From Chytridium lagenaria (Eukaryota > Chytridiomycota > Chytridiomycetes > Chytridiales > Chytridiaceae): a stretch of DNA of 64,000 nucleotides. Positions 44,665-59,048 of this stretch are shown here, one piece after another. The stretch spans positions 1 to 64,000 of the forward strand of contig JAHLKC010000084.1 in assembly GCA_025449115.1 (NCBI GenBank), in the 5' to 3' direction. The notes under the pieces are model-generated. The model saw nothing but the letters and a program-made list of their open reading frames with translations. It ran no database searches and was not told the origin of the DNA. Made by a program: the position numbers and the translations under genes. Each line of letters starts with the position of its first letter. Positions within the stretch are counted from its first letter, which is position 1.

Positions 44665-46066
44665 TTAGTAGAGCGCAAAGAACGCAACAACAGCTCCCGC
44701 AACGGCCGCAATACCAGATCCAACACGGCTAGCACCACTTTCAACCTTCAAGTTGGCCTTGGTGGTGGTCACAACGTTGGGCTTCTCAGCAAGGTAGGTA
44801 GGGACGTACGCAAATGGCTTGGTGGTGACGGGGGCAACCTTGGGGTAGGGGTGACAACAGGCTTGACATCATCCTCTTCACAGTCCTCATCAACAACGGG
44901 CTTCTTGTCATCCTCATCGTCACAGTCCTCCTCGACAACAACGGGCTTCTTGTCGTCCTCGTCGCAGTCCTCCTCGTCCTCCCACTCCTCACAGTCCTAT
45001 AAAAAATAATCATTCCGTTAGAAGATGTAATGAAAGACACGAATTTTACGTGACGCGACAAAACACAAGATAGAAAAAGTGAGGAAAGAAAGTGGGCAAA
45101 GGCCAAAGTTGACAAATTTGAACAAGGAAAATCTTCTTGTCAAAAGACAAAAAGTCTTGTGCCACCATAACACAAGCACCACGTTACACAACCAAAGAAA
45201 AAGCAATTTAAATGCAAAAAGAAGATGGAAAGGGGGCTTGGCACCACCCAATTTAAGGGTGGAATAGATAATAGATGAAAGAGAAAGAAAAAAGACGGAC
45301 TCGGAGGAGACCGTCATTGAACAGAAAGACAAGATAATATGAAAAGAATACTCACATCCTCCTCGGGGTTGTAGGGGAGAGGGCTTGTGGGGGTACCGGT
45401 GACAACGGGCCTGACGGCAACGGTGGAGGTAGCAATGGGCTTCACAACGGGCTCATCGGGCTTGATGACAGGGTAGGGCTTCTCAGAGCCGTAGGTGGGG
45501 GGCACAACAACGGGGGCGGCCAGTGGTGGTGGACTTGGAGTCAGGGATGCCGTAGGTCTTGGTACCCTCAGTGATGATGGGGCCAGCAGAGGTAGCGGTG
45601 CCGGTCGCGGGGAGGGTGACGCCGTAAGTGGCGGTGGAGACACCAGCGGCGGTAGAGGTGGAGGCACCGGCGGCGGTGGAGGTGGAGCAAGGGGTGGAGG
45701 AGGTCTTGGGGACCTCAACAGAGTAAGGCTTGGTCTCGGTGACAACGGGGGCAACAGTGGAGGCCACGGTGGCGGTGGTGGAGGTGGAGCAGGGGTGGTG
45801 GTGGTGCCCTTGGGCTCCTCAACGGGGTAACCCTTGGTCTCGGTGACAACGGGGGCAACAGAGGTGGTAGCCTTGGGCTCTTCAACAGCGTAGGTCTTGG
45901 TCTCAACGACGACGGGGGCGGCGGTGGAAGTAGAGCAAGGGGTGGAGGTGGCAACGGGGGCCACAGTGGAGGTGGAGCAGGGAGTGCTCTGGGGAGGGAC
46001 GGCAGCACCGTTGGCCATGGAGGCGGCGAAGACGGCAAGGGCAATGATAGTCTTGAGGTTGAACAT
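44665..46066 (-). CDS. Secreted GPI-anchored, Thr/Pro-rich wall-type protein
   Basis: The start at 46066 opens a clear signal peptide (MFNLKTIIALAVFAASMANG). Repeats follow, with STPCSTST-APV units and VVETKTYAVEEPK-type units, rich in Ser/Thr and probably O-glycosylated. Exon 1 ends NPEED at 45356; the intron is about 360 bases. Exon 2 (44996-44665) has three acidic Cys repeats (DC-D/E-EDD-KKPVV) and ends with a GPI-type signal: a small-residue site (SGASRVGSG), then the hydrophobic tail IAAVAGAVVAFFALY. Frame breaks near 45770, 45520 and 44850 fall in C/G runs. It is likely a cell-surface protein; whether it is a wall structural protein or an adhesin is unknown. Confidence 0.78.
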
Positions 46067-46138
46067 CTTTTCTATTGTATAATGTCTATTGAGAACGAGT
46101 AGGGGGAGATGACGGAGTCTAGGAGACGGTACGTGAGT

Positions 46139-46146
46139 TTATATAA
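46139..46146 (-). promoter_or_regulatory. TATA box candidate for the GPI-anchored protein gene
   Basis: TATATAAA reads on the minus strand about 75 bases before the start codon at 46066. This spacing suits a TATA-driven, strongly expressed surface protein gene. Confidence 0.45.
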
Positions 46147-46149
46147 AGA

Positions 46150-46985
46150 TCTAGAGAGAAACGAGGAGGATGAAAAGGGGAAGAGGGAAATGATTTGGCT
46201 TTATACCATCCATCCACTCATCACCCATCCACTATGATTTAAATATAATGTAACAAATTTTTTAAATTTAATTTTTAATTTTTATTTATTTAAAAGGAGT
46301 AAAAAAGGGTGTGTTCGTGTGTTGGTGTTCACAATTTCAAAAGACTGCCTACCCAAAAGACTCAAAAATTTAATTATTCAATTACTCAATTATCGAAAAA
46401 TTTGACTTTTCTTTTTTTGTCTTTCAACTTTATACAATACGCGACACAAGGATTCAATTTTACTTATAAAAGAGTCTCTCCACGCGTTATGAACGCGTCA
46501 AGCCATTAATTAAATAATAACACGCGTTAAACATTCCAATTTACATTTTCTAGCCAATAAGAACCATCATCCATCACCTCCAAGGATTCCGTCCCTGACC
46601 GCCCTTTGACCATGACCGCTTCAATTTGACTAAATGAAAAAATGAGTGTGCCAAAAGGGCAGTCGTTGGAGGCCGTAGATGATCTACGAACGTAGACAAC
46701 AAAAAAGACATTGCTTACCCCACTATTCATGTACGTATAAATTTAACAACGTCAATAGTGAATGTAGGCAACCAACTTACCTATGTACATAATAATGAAT
46801 GCAGTCGAATTATTCTCAGTTGTATATCAAATGCTGGGTGTGAAAGGTTTGAGGCAGACGGGAAATCTGGGAAAGATGAGGACTCTACATACAGCACTAG
46901 CCACCTTCTTTGATCCCCATCCACATTGATATTCCGTCGATCCGCAATTTTCTGCGCTCTTGTCTCCAAGAATTCCTTTTTAATA
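46150..46985. other. Intergenic, A/T-rich
   Basis: AT-rich region upstream of the GPI-protein gene. Short frames have no recognisable features. Confidence 0.45.
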
Positions 46986-46989
46986 AAAA

Positions 46990-47650
46990 ACAAAGAAAAA
47001 TACGTCATGGATCGGTTGAGGGGCTTTAGCGATTCATTTGAAGGCGTTCGCAATCCGTCGAGAAAGGAAACCGGTGGAAAGTCTTAAAGCAGCGGGGATG
47101 AAATTGAGGACAATGTTAACGTAGAAACCCATGCTTTTTCGACAAAACCGATGGGAGGTGAAGACGCATCCACATAACGTCAAAGCAGTGCGCGATATAT
47201 TGTAAGCAAATCAACATAAGAACCACAGATCAACGTTCCGTCAAGGACGGGAACGGGTGGGAGGAAAAACCACACATCCACGTTCCGTCAAAGGAGTGAA
47301 GCCATATGCCGCATAGCATCAAAGGATAAAATAAGGACAAAGTAGCGTCATGGTTTCGTTCGACATCAACGTTGTGGGAGGTGAGGACGTGTGCATCTGC
47401 ATAGCTTCAAAGCAGCGATATGAAATATGGAGAAACCAACGTAAAAACCCGTCAAGGTAGGAAACGGGTGGGAGGTGAAGATGCATTTTTATAGCATCGA
47501 AGCGGCTAGATCAACAAATCAGCGTCAAGCCACTTCATCAACGTTTTAGTGGAAGGAAACCGGGTGAGGAGTGACAGTGCATCCGTATAGCATCAATAGG
47601 ATAAAACGACGTTTCTACATCAACGTTTTAATGGAAAGGAAGGGCTCTGC
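46990..47650. repeat. Degenerate tandem repeat, about five to six units of 92-120 bases
   Basis: Recurring elements are gggaggtgaagacgcatcc-like and, about 20 bases on, catagcatcaaagcag-like. They begin near 47152, 47258, 47378, 47471 and 47563. A further element, tcaacgttccgtcaa or catcaacgtttta, lies between. Units have diverged a lot, so this is an old minisatellite. It has no coding frame. Confidence 0.7.
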
Positions 47651-47988
47651 TTTCATCACCTTTCGATGTCTCTCTCCCACCATCTTATGTAAATCGCCAA
47701 AAGGGAATATATACCACGAAACAATCAGCTTACACACTCTTCGTTCAATTGTGTTTTTTTTACGGTTGAGTGAGCCCCCTATTCATTCACATGTTGATGG
47801 AGATTGCCCATTCATATGAAAACTGGGTGATGTGGATGTTGGGAGATACACATGCTTTGATGGACTTGATGGTATTTGAAGAATCAGCAGAAGCATGTGC
47901 GTTTCCATTCATCGTCCAAACATTAGATGGGGTTTTGTAAGCGTTTTCATTCATCGTCCATACCATACAGTGTAGCAGTCAACATTTT

Positions 47989-48591
47989 TCAACAAAGCTT
48001 TTGAACCCACCCATATGTTGTACCTCCAAAAAAAATTCTTTGAAAAAAACCACCAACAAAAAAGAAAGAAAGCATTATGGCCGCCGTTGCAGCAGGTAAG
48101 GAGGACGGTTGCGTTGGAGAAGGTATCCGGGACGTCTTCATTTCTATGATGGAAGGTTTTTGATAATGGGTGTGGGTTGAGAGGGTGGCAGGGCTTTTTG
48201 TATTGGAAATGAAAGGTAGAGGGTATAGGGGTTTGCAGAGTGTCTCTTGTTTCCTATGGCCTTCCTTTGTCCTTTTCTCTTGGTCGTAGTATGCGACGGC
48301 GGGAGTAGAGGGATTTATTGTGGAGAACGCGGGATGAGTGTAAAACGGGTCCACGTTTGTGCAAGTTGCTTTGTACACGGGGGGCGGCCTCGGTGGTGGT
48401 AGAGTTGGAGGTGGTGGTTGTTGCAGTGGTGTAAAGGTGGTGGTTAAAGAAGGTGGAGGGGTGGTCTGTAATGGGGTTGAACGTTGAGAGAGGGGTTTAC
48501 TGTAGAGAACGCGGGATGAGTGTAAGATGGGGTTATGGTCGGGCTCTATTTCTGAACCCCTCTCCCCCGTTTTACCATTTGCTTTGTACAT
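47989..48591 (-). CDS. Possible Pro-rich protein, weakly supported
   Basis: An ATG at 48591 opens a 200-codon frame with a Pro-rich stretch (PPPPTLPPPRPPPVY). A later stretch, MLSFFFVGGFFQRIFFGG, could be a membrane segment. The underlying DNA contains an internal duplication (48300-48375 and 48490-48595), which weakens the coding argument. No family is recognised. Confidence 0.25.
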   Translation of the reverse strand: MYKANGKTGERGSEIEPDHNPILHSSRVLYSKPLSQRSTPLQTTPPPSLTTTFTPLQQPPPPTLPPPRPPPVYKATCTNVDPFYTHPAFSTINPSTPAVAYYDQEKRTKEGHRKQETLCKPLYPLPFISNTKSPATLSTHTHYQKPSIIEMKTSRIPSPTQPSSLPAATAAIMLSFFFVGGFFQRIFFGGTTYGWVQKLC

Positions 48592-48599
48592 GGATAAAG

Positions 48600-49020
48600 T
48601 GGGGGCTTATGGGACGAGAGGTTGGACGTTGAAAGAGGGTTGATTTGGACAGGGACGGGATTGGAAGAGATAAAAGGTTTTTGAAGGAAATGGGATATGC
48701 TGCTTATTCTAGTTATCTCTTCTATGCTTTATTTTGTGTATGAGATGTGTTTACCAAGTCATGACGTCCTGTACTTTGTGGCTACGTTGCCCCTCTTTTC
48801 CTTTAACTTTGTAGCACTGCCGTGTTTACTTTTTTTGTTTTCGTAAAGACTTTTTTTCATATTTTGGTAGCGCTATCCTCTACCTGGGTTCCTATCTTCC
48901 GCTTTGAAGGTTTTTTTAGTTGTAGAAACTCCACTACTTGACCTTTGTTCGTAGTAGTGAGCGTGTCCGGATCTTTCGGAAATCAAACTGACAAACCAAC
49001 TTTTCATTTTTGAAATCAAG
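48600..49020. other. Intergenic upstream of the CDGSH gene
   Basis: T-rich sequence. The first exon of the CDGSH gene must lie here or just left of it, but I could not fix it; an ATG at 48765 (MTSCTLWLRC) is one unproven candidate. Confidence 0.35.
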
Positions 49021-49685
49021 AACCCGCCTTCCCTCAGAACGCTCCCTATGCCGTAGACCTGGTTCCTGGAAAGGTAAAGAGGGCCTCAAATCATTTGCTT
49101 TCGTTACAAGTACTGACGCGTTTGTTTGGCTTTGGTTACTTTTTATTAGGATTATTACTGGTGTACTTGTGGAAAGAGCAAGGGACAGCCGTTCTGTGAT
49201 GGAAGTGTGAGTAGAGTTTTTCGTTTCTGGTTTTTAATGTGTTTTTTCTCTTGTATAGTTGAATTTTGGAATTAAATCTTTTTTTTTTTTTTATTTTAAT
49301 GAAATGATTTTGGTGGATAGCACCGCGGCACCTCTTTTACACCCCTCAAATTCACGGTCGATGAAGCCAAAAAGTATTTCCTGTGTGGCTGCAAGATTTC
49401 CGAGAGCAAGCCCTTTTGCGATGGTACGTACTCCTTTTTTTTTTTAGCCCCGTTATATCTCCGCTAACAATACACACACACATTTATATTTACAAAACAG
49501 GTACACACCGCAAAGAAAAGGGATTGAAGCGATACAATGAGTTTCTGTTGAAACGGAATGGAGAGTTGCAGAGTAAACTCGCTGAAGCTGATAAAGGGAG
49601 AAGGCAGTTGACGGTTGTAGCTGGTGTTGCAGCTGTTGTGGCTGTTGGAGTTGTGTTGGCGGTCAAGTTGAGGGTGTTGGAGTGA
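49021..49685 (+). CDS. Double-CDGSH iron-sulfur protein with C-terminal membrane anchor (N-terminus missing)
   Basis: Two CDGSH motifs, each ligating one 2Fe-2S cluster through three Cys and one His. The visible exons are 49021-49073 (PAFPQNAPYAVDLVPGK), 49151-49207, 49321-49423 and 49501-49685. Motif 1 is CTCGKSKGQPFCDGS with the His at the start of the next exon (HRGTSFTPLKF). Motif 2 is CGCKISESKPFCDG followed by THRKEKG. Introns thus cut both motifs at or next to the same place. A charged, helical stretch (YNEFLLKRNGELQSKLAEAD) leads to a terminal membrane helix (VVAGVAAVVAVGVVLAVKL). CISD3/Miner2 relatives have two motifs but no anchor; mitoNEET has one motif and an N-terminal anchor. 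Likely mitochondrial outer membrane or ER, inferred. The start codon is not found. Confidence 0.82.
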
Positions 49686-50124
49686 TTTCTTGTAGAGACA
49701 GCTTTTATTATATTGTTTGTTTTTTTTTAATGTTGGTTTGAAGAATATAATTTTATTTTGTTGGTTTGATGGTTTGTTTTGTTTTGTTTTGGATATGGGG
49801 CGCGGTGTTTTATTGTAGGTTATTTATAAAGGTGCGGGTGGTGGTTGTTGAGGGAAAATTTATAGTGTCTTGAGGGAATGAGGGAGTTGTTTGTTGTTGC
49901 AAGAGACCGACCGGCGTTTGCCTTTGCGGAAGGGAAAGAAGGAGGAGGAGAGCGAGGAGGAGAGAATGTAGTACAATGTATGACAAAGTGAAATGAAGTC
50001 TGAGTGGAAAATGTCAGCGGGAAAGTGTTACACAAGTGTATTTCTTTTTTTTGACAAGTTTATATTTGTACGTTGATATATGGTTGATGGGGTTGGATTG
50101 TGCCCGCAATGACTTCGGAAAGCA

Positions 50125-50205
50125 TAATGGATGGATGATGGTGATGATGGATGGATGATGGATGATGGATGATGGTAATGATGGATGATGGGTTGAAGGT
50201 AGGAG
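50125..50205. repeat. GATGGATGATG minisatellite
   Basis: Tandem gatggatgatg and gatgatggt units. Confidence 0.85.
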
Positions 50206-50960
50206 GAGTCCATGTGTATATCCTTGTTTCATTCTCGTTCTCTTAATAAATGATTAATTCTCTGTGAGCAGGTATTTATGAATAACTTGCTCATATTTAT
50301 TTATCATACGTTGGGTGAGGATAGTATTTATTGAATATTGCATGACGATGGGTTTCAGAAGTTAAAAGAAATAAAAATTACGTAAGTATTTATATAAATA
50401 TAAATATATAAGAGGCTTCTTCTCCTTCTTTTAAATACTAGTAATAATAATAAATAAATAAAAAAAAGAATACATGAACAAATAATACATGCATGCATGC
50501 AGGTAATATTATTATTAATTAATAAATATTAAAGGGGAAAAATAAGAATTCAATGAATAATAATAGTAACAAAAAGTTTAATGACAAACCTTATTACTAA
50601 TAGTACAGAATAATATATATAATACATAACATAAAAAAATTTGGTTGCTTGCATTACCATCCATCCACTGTGTGTCACCCATGTGGAAAAGAATAAAGAA
50701 TTAAAAGAATTTGAAAAAAAAGAAGAAGAAAATATACACAAAAAGGATAATAATAATAAAATACATTATACATCAAAACAATCCATAATATTCATTCACA
50801 CCTCTCTCTCTCTCTTTTCATATATACAATACAATTACTTTTACATTCATTCATTGACATACTCACTACAACTACAACTACTACTTACTACTACTACCTA
50901 TCCTCACATTCATACATATTCATACACACTCATTCACACATTCACTCTTACGACAGGATT

Positions 50961-50991
50961 ATTCTATTCTATTCTATTCTATTCTATCTTT
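50961..50991 (+). repeat. ATTCT pentanucleotide microsatellite
   Basis: About six units of attct. Confidence 0.9.
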
Positions 50992-51197
50992 GTTCTATTA
51001 CATTCTATTACATTACACTACAGAAAAGGTGGGGTTTCTTATTCATCCATTCATTCATACTACTCTCTCTCTCGGTCTGTTCTGTCTATTCTATCTGTCT
51101 CTATTGACATGGAGAGTAATGACATTTAATTCTCACTCCTCTTTTGATCACTCACTCGCACCAACCCACGTCTGCAACATATACTATGGACAAATGG

Positions 51198-51237
51198 AAG
51201 TGTGTGTGTGTGGTGTGTGTGTGTGTGTGTGTGTGTA
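51198..51237 (+). repeat. GT dinucleotide microsatellite
   Basis: An almost pure (GT)n tract, interrupted once. Confidence 0.9.
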
Positions 51238-51699
51238 TGCTAATGGGATGGACTGGCTGCATTTCATTGCATATCTTTATTATCATTAACATCCATCATC
51301 ACCATCATCATGACGGGCGACAACAATGATGATGATGACGATGATGAGGGACGATGGATGGACTTGGTTCTTTTTTGCTTTTTGGCCCTTTTTTGCCCTT
51401 TGCAATTTCATTTTTGCCCTTTTTTTTTTACACATTATTTTTTTTTTTGTGAGCCTTCAAGCCCCCCCCACCCCTCTCACCTCTCACCTTTACACCAACC
51501 GTCATTCATCCACACCACCTCAAATGCCCTAACGTCTAACTTTCTTGCTCGCATTAAACAGAAAATTAGACTAGAGAGGACGCTTTATAGTTTGTCGTAA
51601 AGAAAAAAGAGTGTAAAAAAGTGTCAAGGTTGGATATCAACAACCACAGCAGCAAGTCGGGTCGTTGGACATTGAGTTGGAAGGACATTGCCAGGAAAG

Positions 51700-53712
51700 A
51701 TGATGACCTCCTCAGCACCTATACCTTCCTCTGCTCCTTCCCATTCTTATCACCATTTCGATTTTACCAAACAACAACAATATCAACAACAACAACAACC
51801 AATTTCACCAACACCAGCTGCACCAACAACAACATGTACAACATGCTCCACCTCTTTCCCCATCAACCTCAGGATCAGCGTTCCTTGCATCATCCCTCCC
51901 ATCCTTTGCTCATCACAGCGGTTTAAAATACCCGCATCATCAGCCGCAACAACAGCAACACCATCATCACCCTTTCCATCACCGGCTCCTTCGTCTCCCG
52001 AAAACTCGACATCCACTTCTGCTCCATCCACATCGTCCGCACCAATGATGATGATGATGGGAGGACAGCAGCAGCAGCAGCAACCCTCCCTCGTGGGGAA
52101 CAACTCTATGCTCATGAACACGGGGAACGCGTTACCGTCAAATAATGGAAACAATAACCCTCCCACGTCTTCCCTGTCACGTTCAGCTTAGGCAGATGCA
52201 GATGCAACAGCAGCAACAACAACAACTGCATCATCCGACATCATTGGGGATGGGCACCGCATCGTCTTTAATAGATCAGGATCAAACTCTTCAACTTCTC
52301 CTCGGCAACTCAAACAACAATAACAACACCAACATGGACTTTTCATCACTCACCGGATCAAACTCCTTGACCCTTCAACATCCCTCATCCTTTCCATCCG
52401 CCCCTACACCAGCTCCCATCCCCTCCACCTCCCTTCTCTCCCGTCACATCCATACAGTCCCGTCCTCCTCCCCACACGTTGACACAACCGCCCTCCTCTT
52501 TCCATCCACCTTTACATCCGATCTCGTAGGCTCCCCCTTCTCCCCTCCTCCCTCTCCTCCTCCCTCGCGACAAACTCCTTTATCGATTCCTTCCAAAACC
52601 ATTCCCTCTCCTCATCCTTTTCATCGTCGTGGGCACCCGAATCGTTGGCAGGAACACCCACATTGCAGTCGTTGGATATGGCTTCACCGGGACCGCTGGA
52701 GGGTGTCATGAATTTATCCATGGATGATACGCAGGTGGCGTCATCGCCGTCTGTGTCGTCACTGAGTTTTGCCTTTTCTCATCTCGCGTCTTCGGAACTC
52801 CAACAACAGCAACCTCTCATGGGCATTGGTATCCAAATCCCCGATCAACAAACCATGGGCATGTCCATCCAAATCCCATCCTCCTCCTCCTCCTCATCTT
52901 TCTATAATAACCAACCATTCTCCTCCTCCTACCCATCCTCCCCAATCCCCATCACCTCCTCAACCCCTTGGTCCTCCACAACCCTCCCCAATCCCAACCC
53001 ACAACAACCCGATTTCTCCCTCCGTCCCGACGGCGTCCTCCGCAAACCCGTCCGCTCCACCTCGATCAAACTGGAAGACCCTCCTCAAGAAAACGAACCA
53101 AACCCAACCTCGTCACCGTCACTGTCAAAAAACCACCCACCTCCCCTGACGGCCATGTGGTTGCTAAACGCGTCCTCCCTTCCACCTCTACACCCGGTAC
53201 CGCCTGTCGAAACTGCAAGACCACGAAAACCAGCCTCTGGAGACGTGGGACGGACGGGGAACCCCTGTGTAATGCTTGTGGCCTTTTTTTTAAACTGCAT
53301 GGCGTCGATCGACCTGGAAGCATGAAATCCGATGTCATACGGAAACGAAACCGGGGTGGGGAACTGGAAGCAACAACACATTGCCATCGTCGTTGCCTGT
53401 AAACCATGGAAACATGCATTCTGGGAATACGACTGTGGGCGCCTTGTCACCTGTCTCTGGGAATGGAACCCTATCTCCTGTCCCCATCAACGTCTCACCT
53501 ACGCTTTTCAATCCCCCGTTTCATCCATCACCGTCACCCCTATCATGGGTGGAAGCATGCCCACCCATGCACCCATCCATGCGCATGTCCCGCATCCTAC
53601 GACGTCGGTGCCTATCCCTGTTCATCGACCGGTGATGATGAATCAGTCCATGTCGCTTCCGAAGGGGGGGTTGTGGCGGGAAGAGCCGGAAATGGGTTTG
53701 GACGGCTTTTGA
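51700..53712 (+). CDS. GATA-type zinc-finger transcription factor (AreA/Nit2-like)
   Basis: Binds GATA sites in promoters; the closest fungal relatives regulate nitrogen use. The long N-terminus is Gln/Ser/Pro/His-rich, with several Gln runs and many small frame changes. The single finger, encoded at about 53200-53280, is CRNC, 17 residues (including [10 protein letters not shown]), then [19 protein letters not shown] and SDVIRKRNR. The 17-residue loop and the [10 protein letters not shown] tail are those of the AreA/Nit2/Gln3 class. After the finger the frame slips near 53375 and continues as [20 protein letters not shown], ending MGLDGF at 53712. The start at 51700 ([12 protein letters not shown]) is the first ATG in the Gln-rich frame and is uncertain. 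Target genes cannot be inferred. Confidence 0.8.
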
Positions 53713-54870
53713 GACTGCGGGGTTGGAGGAGGTGGAGGAGGAGGAGGAGGAGGGGAAGAGGAGGCGGAGGCGGAGGATGGAGGGGGGGCGTTGGAGGGGG
53801 CGTTGGTGGGGGGGGTTGACGGGGGGGGGTTGACGGGGGATGGGAGAGGGTTTCGGGGATTACGGCGGGGTTGAAGAGGGAGGGGATGGGGATGGAGCGG
53901 GAGGAGATGGGGTTGGGGATGGAGGAGGGAATGGATGGATGGAGGAGGGAATGGAGGGAATGGGATTGGGGATGGAGCGATGGATGAAGTTGATGTGATG
54001 ATGATGATGATTTTGAATAGGGATCCGAGGGTGAATGAGTTTGCGGGAGGAAGATGGAGTTTTAGAGAATAGCTTTATAATCTTTTCTGTTTTTTTTGTT
54101 GGTTTTTCATGGTGCCTTATTTTTTTTTTGTTTTCTTTTTTCGGTTAAATATCTTTCTCTCATCCCCGTTTTTTTCTGTGACCCCCGTCATCATCTTTTT
54201 TTCGGTTCTCAGTATTTATATTCTATCGCCTTTTTTTCCCGCTGTTTTTTTTTTGGGTGTGAAGGTGTGCGTTCTCGTTTTTTGGTTTCTGTCAACATTT
54301 TTTTAGCGTTGGTGGGGGGGTTTGGAATGCCTTTTTTTTTCATGTTTTTGGAATTCTTTTTTTTTTCTTGGTATGGCGGTTTGGGATGGTTTGAACGTCT
54401 CCCGTTGGAAAAAAAATAGAATATATGTGTGTTTGGGTATATAGTCCTTTTTCATATAATGTGCCCGTTTTTTGATTTTTTTATTGGGATGTTGAGCAGT
54501 GGGAGGTGTTTCTGTGGGTTTCGCGGTCGTTGGATGTACGGCGCGTGTGGAGCTGTGTTTGTTTTTTTTTGGTGTGTTTTTCTCCTGTTTTTGTGCGACA
54601 TAGTACCGAGTTTTTTGCTTTTGGAATCTCTTTTGCATCGCTTCAGACGACGGACGGGGTGCATTTGATTATACTTTTGGAGTTTGGGACGTTGAGTTGA
54701 ACACGGCATTGACGACGCTTATAACGAAAAAAAGGTGGTGGTTTGAGGGAGGGAATTGCTCTTGCAACGAAAAAAACAACATTAAGGATTTCTTATTTTT
54801 AACGGGAAGCGGGTTATATATTTTTTTCGCAAAAAATGAGTTGCTGTTCACAAAACCTCCACCACCTACA
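53713..54870. other. Intergenic, G-rich then T-rich
   Basis: From 53720 to 53990 there are purine-rich simple repeats (ggaggaggagg, gggatggatgg-like). From 54080 to 54650 long T runs dominate. No gene is supported. Confidence 0.5.
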
Positions 54871-58308
<3,438 letters not shown>

Positions 58309-59048
58309 AGTTGGTGTGGTGTGAGGGTGTTTTTTGTGGGGATTAAGAGGGGTTTGGTTGTAGGGATCACGAGGGGGTTTGGTTGTAGGGATCAAGAGGG
58401 GGTTTGGTTGTAGGAGCAAGAGGTACGAAGTATGTAGGGGAAGTGTAGCGGGAGTGTTTGTGATGGCGTTTGCTACTTTGCTTGAATGGTGGAATTGTGT
58501 TGTAAACGTGTATTTTATGTTTGTTTTCTGTGGGGGGTTAAGCTGATCGACCAGGTTGCAAAGTAAGGCATCCGTATATTTCTTTTACTTTTACTTTTAT
58601 TATCGAATCATCGTTTACTAGTAACATATCCTTTTTTCCTTTAAACTGATGATGCCTCTGAATCGCGTTTGCTTTTTACATCTTTTACATTTGTTCAAAA
58701 TTGCTTTCCGTACCCATATAACTGTAGAAATGGAGTCATTGAAATCCAGCCCCCTTTTTCTAGCGGCCAGCTGTTGGAATCGGAAGGGGACCTAAAAAAG
58801 AGCACTGTAACCGGTCCTCCTTTCCTCGTTCCCGATTCCCTTGGTTGATCTCGCCTTTAACGATATAGAAGTCGGCCATCGCAAATCTCTTTCCAGTCGT
58901 CGAAATGATTGAACATCTCCACCAAATAAGGCAGTGAAAAGAGTGGCTGGAAGAATTCAATGTCAATCCCGCCTCAGCTCCTTCCCCTTTCTACAAATGA
59001 CAGAAAGGAGGTTGACTTTTTATATTTGTGCGTTCTCATACCTTGATC
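58309..59048. other. Intergenic
   Basis: A short direct repeat (tttggttgtagggatca-type units of about 27 bases) lies near 58348-58415. The rest is AT-rich and must contain the anoctamin promoter. A minus-strand frame at 58966-58760 (MADFYIVKGEINQ) has no recognised family. Confidence 0.45.

Larger units (their letters stand above)
49686..51699. other. Long intergenic region with simple repeats
   Basis: About 2 kb, very A/T-rich, with no convincing gene. Hydrophobic or His/Ser-rich frames are translated simple sequence. It should contain the promoter of the GATA-factor gene in its right part. Confidence 0.55.

Noticed and set aside
49820..51330. Several open frames of 60-160 codons in the long intergenic region
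   Set aside because: They translate microsatellites and AT-rich simple sequence (His/Ser/Ile/Tyr runs), with no domain or splice logic.
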